From Herpetosiphon geysericola (GTDB taxonomy: Bacteria > Chloroflexota > Chloroflexia > Chloroflexales > Herpetosiphonaceae): DNA of 64,000 nt. Shown here one piece after another: positions 57,708 to 64,000 of the stretch (positions are counted from its first letter, which is position 1; each line of letters starts with the position of its first letter). The notes below the pieces were generated by a model. That model was not told where the DNA came from. It saw nothing but the letters and a program-made list of their open reading frames with translations, and did no database searches. Made by a program: the position numbers and the translations under genes. The DNA lies in assembly GCF_001306135.1 (NCBI RefSeq), contig NZ_LGKP01000035.1:1-64000 (forward strand), given 5' to 3'.

Positions 57708-60626
57708 ATGGGCATGTCGTTTGTTACGCCACATTATTTATGGCTGTTATTGTTATTAGTGCCCGTTGTGGCGATGGGGTGGTTCAATGGGCGGCGCTTT
57801 CAACGCAGCCGCTTAATTGGCTCGTTACTGTTGCGCAGTTTGTTGCTGATCACGTTGATTGGCTCCTTGGCAGGTGCCCAAATCATCTCGCCAGTTAAAC
57901 AGCTCACCACAATCTTTTTGGTCGATACCTCCGACTCGATTACTCCCAACCAGCGCAGCCAACAAGACCAATTTATTGCCGATGCCTTGCAAACCATGCC
58001 CGATGATGATCAAGCGGCGATTATTGTGTTTGGCCAAAATGCCCTGATCGAACGCTTGCCCTCGGAAGTGCGCACGCTCAGCCGCATTCAATCGGTGCCA
58101 ATTGCGGCCCGCACCGATTTAGAGCAAGCCATGACCTTGAGTTTTGCCCTGTTTCCCGCCGATACCCAAAAACGGGTGGTGCTGCTCTCCGATGGTGGCG
58201 AAAACAGCGGCCAAGCGCTCAATGCTTTGGAATTAGCCCAAGATCGCCAAATTGTGGTCGATGTGGTGACGGTTGAGCAAATGGGCGGCGCCGAAGTGGC
58301 AATTACGGCCTTGCGCATGCCCGGCCAAGCCCGCATTGGCCAAGAGTTGCAAATTGTCGCCCAGATCGATAGTAACGAAGCGCAGGATGCCACAATTCGG
58401 ATTTTGATCGACCGCGAATTGTATGCAGAAGAAAATTTGGCCTTGCCCAAAGGTACTTTAGAATATACCTCAACCGTGGTATTGAATGATCAAGGTTTCC
58501 ATAAAGTTTCGGCCCAAATTATTCCAACTAATGATATTCGCAAGCAAAATAACGAAGCGACAGCTTTGGTAAATCTGCAAGGGCCACCAAAAATTTTGGT
58601 GATTGCCAACGAGCCTGCCGATGCAGAAAATATTGCACCTGCGCTCGAAGCTGCCAATTTGCAAGTTACCGTTGTTGGCCCAAGCGGCTTGCCCACAACG
58701 TTGGCCGATTTAGCCGATTACGAAGCTGTAATTTTAGCCAACGTGCCCGAACGCTTGGTTGCCGATGAATCGCAACAAGCGCTGCAAACCTTTGTGCGCG
58801 ACCTTGGGCGCGGCTTTGTGATGATTGGCGGCGAAAACAGTTATGGGATTGGTGGCTATGCAAGCACGCCAATCGAAGAACTATTGCCCGTCGAAATGCA
58901 ACTGCGCAATCGCGAAAAATATCCTCCGGTGAGCGTTGCGGTGGTGTTTGATATTTCTGGCAGCATGAGCGAGCAAGTTGGCGGGCGTCAAAAAGTAACC
59001 CTTGCTTCAGAAGGTGCGGCGCGGGTGGTGCAATTGCTGCGCGATTTCGATGAAATAACTGTCTTGCCATTCGATAGCGCTGTGCAAAACCAATATGGGC
59101 CAGTGGCTGGCTCGGAGCGCGAAGTAGCCCAAGGCGAAATTATTGCCCGTGGGGTAACTGGCGGCGGCGGCATCAACGTCCACGATTCGTTGGTGGCTGC
59201 TGGTAGCGTGCTGAAAGGCCGCAATGCGCCAATTCGCCACATTATTTTGCTTGCTGATGGCTCGGATTCGCAGCAACAAGAAAATGCTGTTCGATTGACC
59301 GATGAGCATCGACGCTTGGGCATTACGACCAGCACGATTGCGATTGGCAATGGTGGCGACGTTGGCTTTTTGAATAATGTGGCGGTTGCTGGTGGCGGGC
59401 GCCACTTTTTAGTTGAAAATGCGCTGGCGCTGCCCGATATTGTGTTGCAAGATGCCCAACTTTCGTTGGCCCCGTATATCGTTGAAAAAAGCTTTTTGCC
59501 CTTGCTCGGCAGCGATAGCGTGATTATGGCCAATTTGAATACGGCGAATTGGCCACAACTGCTTGGTTACAACGGCACAATGGCCAAAGATAACGCGAAT
59601 ATGGTCTTGTGGGCTGATGAAGATGCGCCCCTCTTGGCCCAATGGCAATATGGTTTAGGCCGTTCAGTCGCTTGGATGAGCGACATGAAAGGCAAATGGG
59701 GCACAAATCTCACCCGCTGGGATCAATTTCCGCGCCTCATTGCCCAAATGGTTGGCTGGACGCTGCCGGTTATCTCGAATGAAACAATTAGCGTCAATGC
59801 CAGCTTTGTTGGCCCTGAAATGGAAGTCATGCTTGTTGCCCGCGATCCCAACGATACGCCGATTACTGGCTTGCTTGTTGATGGCAATGTGGTCAATGAT
59901 GGTGGTTCGCAAGCTGGGATAAGCTTGGTCGAGGTCAGTGCTGGGATTTATCAAGGGCGCATCAGCAGCCCTGGCGCTGGCACCTACTTTTTGCAACTAG
60001 CTGGGCGCAATAGCGAAGGCCAAGCGGTGTTTCAAGAAACCGCTGGGGTCATCGTGCCCTATTCGCCTGAATATCGCCAAGGCCAATCCAACCCCAACTT
60101 GCTAAACACGATTGCCCAACGCAGCCAAGGCCGAGTGTTGACCGATCCAACGAAGGTTTTCGAGCATTCGCTAGAACTGGTAACGAGGGCTACGCCGATT
60201 CACTTCAATTTACTTTTGACAGCGTTGCTGCTCTTATTGCTTGATATTGCTGTGCGTCGTTTGCGCTTTGGCCAATTGAGCAAGGTTTGGGCTGGTGTGC
60301 GGCGGCGCCAAGCTGCGCCATCGCAAACCATGGGCGATTTGGCCGCCGCCAAGCAACGAGCACGCACTAAAATGGGCCAACCTACGTCGGAACCTAGCCC
60401 AATTGCTACTAAGGAAGCGCCAGTCTATAAGCCTGGAGCCAACTATACGCCACCAGTTGCGCAGCCCAAACCTGAGCCCTCAACCGTTGCAGTGCCGCAG
60501 CCCAAGCCAAGTGCTCCGGCACCAACGCCAACCCAAGGGCCACCACCCAAGCAAGCAAATCTCGATGAGATTACCGATCCATTAGAGCGTTTGCGGGCAG
60601 CCAAAAACCGTGCTCGTCGCCAATAG
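57708..60626 (+). CDS. Large VWA/GATase-like membrane protein
   Basis: 972 residues. Two N-terminal helices (BatA-like), a VWA domain (TTIFLVDTSDSITPNQ, with D-x-S-x-S-like MIDAS), a middle glutamine-amidotransferase-like segment (EAVILANVPERLVAD...DLGRGFVMIGGENSYGIGGY), a second VWA (VAVVFDISGSMSEQ...ILLADGSD), a beta-rich region, and a C-terminal helix and Pro-rich tail. Proteins of this layout are known in Chloroflexota and actinobacteria but not assigned. AAAGGTG in front of the ATG. Confidence 0.85.
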   Translation: MGMSFVTPHYLWLLLLLVPVVAMGWFNGRRFQRSRLIGSLLLRSLLLITLIGSLAGAQIISPVKQLTTIFLVDTSDSITPNQRSQQDQFIADALQTMPDDDQAAIIVFGQNALIERLPSEVRTLSRIQSVPIAARTDLEQAMTLSFALFPADTQKRVVLLSDGGENSGQALNALELAQDRQIVVDVVTVEQMGGAEVAITALRMPGQARIGQELQIVAQIDSNEAQDATIRILIDRELYAEENLALPKGTLEYTSTVVLNDQGFHKVSAQIIPTNDIRKQNNEATALVNLQGPPKILVIANEPADAENIAPALEAANLQVTVVGPSGLPTTLADLADYEAVILANVPERLVADESQQALQTFVRDLGRGFVMIGGENSYGIGGYASTPIEELLPVEMQLRNREKYPPVSVAVVFDISGSMSEQVGGRQKVTLASEGAARVVQLLRDFDEITVLPFDSAVQNQYGPVAGSEREVAQGEIIARGVTGGGGINVHDSLVAAGSVLKGRNAPIRHIILLADGSDSQQQENAVRLTDEHRRLGITTSTIAIGNGGDVGFLNNVAVAGGGRHFLVENALALPDIVLQDAQLSLAPYIVEKSFLPLLGSDSVIMANLNTANWPQLLGYNGTMAKDNANMVLWADEDAPLLAQWQYGLGRSVAWMSDMKGKWGTNLTRWDQFPRLIAQMVGWTLPVISNETISVNASFVGPEMEVMLVARDPNDTPITGLLVDGNVVNDGGSQAGISLVEVSAGIYQGRISSPGAGTYFLQLAGRNSEGQAVFQETAGVIVPYSPEYRQGQSNPNLLNTIAQRSQGRVLTDPTKVFEHSLELVTRATPIHFNLLLTALLLLLLDIAVRRLRFGQLSKVWAGVRRRQAAPSQTMGDLAAAKQRARTKMGQPTSEPSPIATKEAPVYKPGANYTPPVAQPKPEPSTVAVPQPKPSAPAPTPTQGPPPKQANLDEITDPLERLRAAKNRARRQ

Positions 60627-60661
60627 CTAGGCTCAATCTACTCTCTACAGAGGAAAGCTCC

Positions 60662-61924
60662 GTGTTGAATCCTTCGAATGGTAACGCTACGATCGTGCGC
60701 TTTATTAAGCCAACATTAGTGCTGGTAGCACTTTTTAGTTTTATTAAGTTCATCATTATCTATGGAATTAATATTGCGATTCATAAAAGTACGCTTGATT
60801 TTCCATCATTCTATTGGGCGAGTGATGCTTTATTCAATAACAATATTTCTCCCTATAATATTGACTATATTCAAAAAAATACCGGCTTAGCTGTATTCCC
60901 ATTTATTTATCCACCACCAAGTATAATTTTTTTCTTTCCAATGTCGTTATTTACCTATGATCAAGCGTTTCTTATTAATTTATTGCTTAATCATCTGGCG
61001 ATGATTTTGCTTATTGGATTATTGGTTAAAATTTTCGAATTTGCATATTTTTCTTATCAGTCGATCCTTATAACAATTTTAGTCTATACATCTTTCCCAT
61101 TTATGCAAAATGTTTATCTTGGTCAGATAAATACATATATAATTATTTTTGTGTTGCTATTTTTGATAATGAGACATAAGTATGAAAACATTGCCTGTAT
61201 TTTATTAGGTATTTCGATAATTGTAAAAATGTATCCAGCGGTTATTCTGCCACTATTACTTTTCAATAAAGATTATCGAATATTGATTAAAACGAGTTGT
61301 GTCATTGTTTTTACAACAATTATTGCAGCGTTTGCTATTCCAAGCTTTGTCTGGCAAGATTGGTGGCTTAATATTATTCCTAGTGGTGGCTACGGTAAAT
61401 ATCCAAAAGGTTTATTACAAACAGCATCAGTCTACAATCAAAGCCTCAATGGTTTATTTGCTAGAATTTTTACAAATCAAGAAGATTCATATCAACTTAT
61501 TTATAACCCAAGCTTAGGAACAGCTTTAACCTATGTGTGTTGTGGCTTCTTATTCTTTATAACGCTGTTTGTGACTGCTAAATATATCAATAAGAACGCA
61601 AAAGATGCCCTAGAAAAAATAGTATTTGTCACAATGCCATTGATTTTCCTCATTGCTCCTTTTTCATGGAGCGTTCACATTGTCACGATCTATCCGACAA
61701 TGATTTATTTGATTAAAATAGCCTATGAACATCAATCGAAGCTAGCCGGTGTTCAATTGCTCTTCCTAATTGCAGTTATGATTCTCTTTTTTTCACCAAT
61801 TGTAAGTACATTTTGTTTATGGGCTATCTTTATTATTTGGCTGCTGATGCTGAACGTGATTATCAAGCAACGCTCGTTAGCGTCAGCTACTGATCAGCCC
61901 CAAATAGCTGTAACAGCGCATTAA
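60662..61924 (+). CDS. GT87-like membrane glycosyltransferase (DUF2029)
   Basis: 420 residues, GTG start with GAGGAAAG upstream. About ten membrane helices; LDFPSFYWASDALFNNNISPYN is the DUF2029-type first loop (D-F-x-x-F-Y) and GISIIVKMYPAVILPLLL the later conserved segment. A polyprenyl-phosphate-mannose-dependent mannosyltransferase type. Very AT-rich relative to neighbours, with a strong inverted repeat at the end, so possibly horizontally acquired. Confidence 0.8.
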   Translation: MLNPSNGNATIVRFIKPTLVLVALFSFIKFIIIYGINIAIHKSTLDFPSFYWASDALFNNNISPYNIDYIQKNTGLAVFPFIYPPPSIIFFFPMSLFTYDQAFLINLLLNHLAMILLIGLLVKIFEFAYFSYQSILITILVYTSFPFMQNVYLGQINTYIIIFVLLFLIMRHKYENIACILLGISIIVKMYPAVILPLLLFNKDYRILIKTSCVIVFTTIIAAFAIPSFVWQDWWLNIIPSGGYGKYPKGLLQTASVYNQSLNGLFARIFTNQEDSYQLIYNPSLGTALTYVCCGFLFFITLFVTAKYINKNAKDALEKIVFVTMPLIFLIAPFSWSVHIVTIYPTMIYLIKIAYEHQSKLAGVQLLFLIAVMILFFSPIVSTFCLWAIFIIWLLMLNVIIKQRSLASATDQPQIAVTAH

Positions 61925-61928
61925 ACGC

Positions 61929-61974
61929 AACCATCCTACGAGCAGCAGGCAAGCGCAACACTCGTAGGATGGTT
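61929..61974. terminator. Bidirectional intrinsic terminator
   Basis: AACCATCCTACGAG and CTCGTAGGATGGTT form a 14-bp perfect stem with an 18-base loop, between the convergent GT87-like and Roadblock genes. TTTT follows closely on the plus strand. Confidence 0.85.
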
Positions 61975-61979
61975 GGATT

Positions 61980-62342
61980 TTAGAGGGTATCTTGGAGTTT
62001 TACAACCAATTGTTTGAGCGCAAAGCGGGCGCGGCCAAGATTGCCGCCGCCATTGACTGCCAACACAGCGAAGTAGCCGGGGATGATTTGCGATGCCAAA
62101 TAGGTGGCATTATCGGTCTCAACCGCGACATCACGGACTTGGCCAGCCTTTAAGCGCGAGGCGGCTCCCGCAGCGGCGGCAGCAAGGCCACCAAGCTCCA
62201 CTTCAGCAACATCTTTGCTAAAGTTTGCATCAACATCGTTGAGGAGCATTTCAACGCCCAGCCCGTCTGTCCCCACGACTCCGGCCAATTTAACACCGGG
62301 TACGTTTTCAATCGCGCTGGCCAAAATGTCTTTCATCCCCAT
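61980..62342 (-). CDS. Roadblock/LC7 domain protein (MglB-like)
   Basis: 120 residues, the whole being a Roadblock/LC7 domain (DILASAIENVPGVKLAGVVGTDGLGVEML, GGLAAAAAGAASRL, NATYLASQIIPGYFAVLAV). Such proteins dimerise and often regulate small GTPases, as MglB does for MglA. No GTPase gene is adjacent. AAGGAG before ATG 62342. It follows recR by 84 bases. Confidence 0.9.
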   Translation of the reverse strand: MGMKDILASAIENVPGVKLAGVVGTDGLGVEMLLNDVDANFSKDVAEVELGGLAAAAAGAASRLKAGQVRDVAVETDNATYLASQIIPGYFAVLAVNGGGNLGRARFALKQLVVKLQDTL

Positions 62343-62426
62343 AGTGGCTCCTTATCAACAAACTGTGCAGTGAGTTCTGATGTTTGAGCTATCATACCAC
62401 ACCGCGCCCGCTCTGCAATGCGCTGC

Positions 62427-63041
62427 TTACATTTCGCGGCGGCCTTGCAGCGCGCGGCCCAAGGTTACTTCATCGGCATACTCTAAATCGCTGCCCATCG
62501 GCAAGCCGCGCGCCAAGCGAGTTACCCGAATGCCCAAGGGAATAATCTCCCGCGCCAGATAGGCTGCGGTTGCATCGCCCTCAAGGTTGGGGTTGGTCGA
62601 AAGAATCACTTCTTCGATTGGCTCAACCCGTAAACGGCCAAGCAACTCGCGAATCTTCAAATCTTCGGGGTTAATGCCTTCGACAGGCGAAATTGCTCCG
62701 TGCAGCACATGATACAGGCCTTTGAACTCGCCAGTGCGCTCCAACGCCACCACATCGAGCGGCTCCTCGACCACACAAACTTGGCGTTCGTTACGATTGG
62801 CATTGGTGCAAATGCTACATGGGTCATCAACCGTAATGTTAAAGCAGCGATTGCAAAAAATTGTTGTATCTTTCATGGCCATAATTGCATTGGCCAAGCG
62901 CTCAGATTGCTCACGTTTGGCGCGCAGCAGATAAAAAACTAAGCGCGATGCCGATTTTGGCCCAATGCCAGGCAAGCGATTAAATTCATCAATTAATTTT
63001 GAAACTGGTTCTGGTGTAATTGTATCGTACCCAAATGCCAC
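62427..63041 (-). CDS. recR: Recombination mediator RecR
   Basis: 204 residues from GTG 63041 (GGAG before it). HhH motif LPGIGPKSASRLVFYLL, four-Cys zinc finger (FCNRCFN...CSICTN) and Toprim (VVEEPLDVVALERTG, EVILSTNPNLEGDATAAYLARE) in order. It acts with RecO and RecF in loading RecA at gaps. Order dnaX-ybaB-recR is conserved in many bacteria. Confidence 0.97.
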   Translation of the reverse strand: MAFGYDTITPEPVSKLIDEFNRLPGIGPKSASRLVFYLLRAKREQSERLANAIMAMKDTTIFCNRCFNITVDDPCSICTNANRNERQVCVVEEPLDVVALERTGEFKGLYHVLHGAISPVEGINPEDLKIRELLGRLRVEPIEEVILSTNPNLEGDATAAYLAREIIPLGIRVTRLARGLPMGSDLEYADEVTLGRALQGRREM

Positions 63042-63067
63042 AGTATACGCTCCACAGTTAAGTTAAA

Positions 63068-63094
63068 ACAGGGTGGTCGCACGACCACCCTGAG
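63068..63094 (-). terminator. Hairpin with T tract between ybaB and recR
   Basis: CAGGGTGGTCG and CGACCACCCTG (11-bp stem) lie between the two genes and, read leftward, are followed by TTTTAAC. It could reduce read-through from ybaB into recR. Confidence 0.7.
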
Positions 63095-63112
63095 TCGGGT
63101 TTAGCCGCCGTT

Positions 63113-63418
63113 TTAGAACAAGCCAGGAATGTTCAAGCCGCCAGTGAGTGGCCCCATTTTGGCGTTTGAAATCTCTTCGGCCTTCTTCGAGGCATCGTTG
63201 ATCGCCAACATTAGCAAATCTTGCAGCATTTCGATTTCGTTGGGGTCAACCGCTTCTGGCGCGATGGTAATGCTGATAATTTCGCGGTGGCCGTTCATTT
63301 TGACTTCGATCACGCCGCCGCCAGCGCTACCTTCGACCTGAGTTTTGCCCAAATCTTCTTGAGCTTGCATCAATTTCTTTTGCATTTGTTGCAATTGATT
63401 GAGCATTTTGCGATCCAT
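63113..63418 (-). CDS. ybaB: YbaB/EbfC nucleoid-associated protein
   Basis: 101 residues: LNQLQQMQKKLMQAQEDLGKTQVEGSAGGGVIEVKMNGHRE is the family opening (long helix and strand), and LQDLLMLAINDASKKAEEIS its end; the pieces are listed in words only. A small DNA-binding dimer. It lies between dnaX and recR as usual. ATG 63418 follows AGGAG. Confidence 0.95.
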   Translation of the reverse strand: MDRKMLNQLQQMQKKLMQAQEDLGKTQVEGSAGGGVIEVKMNGHREIISITIAPEAVDPNEIEMLQDLLMLAINDASKKAEEISNAKMGPLTGGLNIPGLF

Positions 63419-63495
63419 TATGATACTCCTTTGTAGAAAATTGCTATCCTAAAGCAGTGCAAGTATAAGAAATTCAATCTAAATGTCAACGTAGT

Positions 63496-64000
63496 TTAGC
63501 TGCCATCCTCTTGGACGCCAACAATCCGCGCATCGAAGATGTTGCGCGCTGCTTTGACAATCTGATCCTTCATAATCTCTTCGCGTTGGCGACGAGCATC
63601 ACGGGCGCGATTTTGCTGATCGCGGTTGGCTTCTTCGCCACGCACAAAGATTTGGCGGCCAACTGCTTTGGCAAGCAGATCTTCGATCAAACGGCGCTGG
63701 GTTTGGTCATCAAGTTGTTTGGTGTGAAACGGCGATGGCGTGCCAATCAGCAAGGTATTATCTTCTAAACCCAATGGCTCGCAGCTTTTGAGCACCGCTT
63801 GCAAACGTGGATTATAGGGCTTGAGATCTTCGATGACTTGCAACCAAACCGCCTCAACTTCGGCCAGCAAAATCTCCGATTCAGCCAAAACGATATGTTG
63901 CTCGGCTTCGGGCAGCGGTTGAGCCACTACAACCGCAGCAACTGGCGCTGCTTCAACAACCTGTGGTGGTTGCTCAACGATTGCTGGCTCTACTTTCGCA
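63496..64000 (-). CDS. dnaX: DNA polymerase III gamma/tau subunit, C-terminal part (runs off right edge)
   Basis: 168 codons are visible, read in from the right edge. The visible end has a P/A/V-rich linker (QPPQVVEAAPVAAVV) and the C-terminal domain with LQVIEDLKPYNPRLQAVLKSCEP and DQTQRRLIEDLLAKAVGR. GTG 63927 is only an in-frame codon, not the start. Identity rests on this domain and on the ybaB-recR neighbours; the ATPase part is outside. Confidence 0.85.
   Translation of the reverse strand, partial: AKVEPAIVEQPPQVVEAAPVAAVVVAQPLPEAEQHIVLAESEILLAEVEAVWLQVIEDLKPYNPRLQAVLKSCEPLGLEDNTLLIGTPSPFHTKQLDDQTQRRLIEDLLAKAVGRQIFVRGEEANRDQQNRARDARRQREEIMKDQIVKAARNIFDARIVGVQEDGS

Overview
The window is most likely a chromosomal segment of a filamentous gliding Chloroflexota bacterium close to Herpetosiphon. 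This is an inference from protein style and gene content, since there is no rRNA here to confirm it. The clues are roughly 50% GC housekeeping genes, secreted proteins with Thr/Pro-rich linkers and PPC-like domains, a Roadblock/LC7 gene behind dnaX-ybaB-recR, stand-alone LRR and VWA proteins, and intergenic regions full of short dispersed repeats. All genes looked at use ordinary bacterial start codons (ATG, with some GTG and TTG) and purine-rich ribosome binding sites. About 60 protein genes, one tRNA-Arg and several intrinsic terminators can be supported.

Layout. 1-3.1 kb: the edge of an IS5-type transposase gene, then an outward promoter and an overlapping operon DUF2270 / GH57 / PP2C-like. 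3.1-7.4 kb: small accessory genes (SRPBCC, nucleotidyltransferase-like, membrane glycosyltransferase, DUF3291, GNAT). 7.4-11.8 kb: pepF, an acidic-tailed hypothetical, ruvC, an AttH/CrtC-like lipocalin protein. 11.8-16.6 kb: eight consecutive same-strand, AT-rich, mutually related small membrane proteins; this is the most unusual coding structure in the window. 16.7-26.8 kb: thioredoxin-like lipoprotein, acyl-CoA dehydrogenase, GAF histidine kinase, half-size TauE, SpoU methyltransferase, M50-type protein, ADP-forming acyl-CoA synthetase and a DRTGG/AAA protein. 26.8-36.9 kb: a large secreted PPC-type protein, ogt plus an Ada-AlkA fusion (DNA alkylation repair), folK-patatin, an LRR protein, and an orphan ParA carrying a zinc ribbon. 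37-51 kb: tRNA-Arg, secreted and membrane hypotheticals, a clan GH-A glycosidase, ftsK, pgk, three more tandem membrane paralogs, pgi, UbiB/AarF and a methyltransferase. 51.8-57.6 kb: a two-component system (with a DUF2231-like gene) diverges from a PepSY / small protein / ApbE / ferric-reductase-like operon. 57.7-61.9 kb: a large VWA protein and a GT87-like protein. 62-64 kb: dnaX (cut by the window edge), ybaB, recR and Roadblock on the minus strand.

How the genes fit together. The 52-57.6 kb block reads as one regulated extracytoplasmic redox module: the divergent intergenic region holds two adjacent 11-bp direct repeats plus an inverted half-copy, which is the kind of site OmpR-family regulators use. 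ogt and ada-alkA form a repair operon whose -10 region is overlapped by a perfect 12-bp palindrome. The acyl-CoA synthetase and the phosphotransacetylase-N-domain protein are adjacent and probably linked in acetyl-CoA/acetate metabolism. Six intergenic regions (22.1, 25.4, 32.2, 38.2, 48.7 and 50.6 kb) are built from the same small set of repeated phrases and contain no credible genes.
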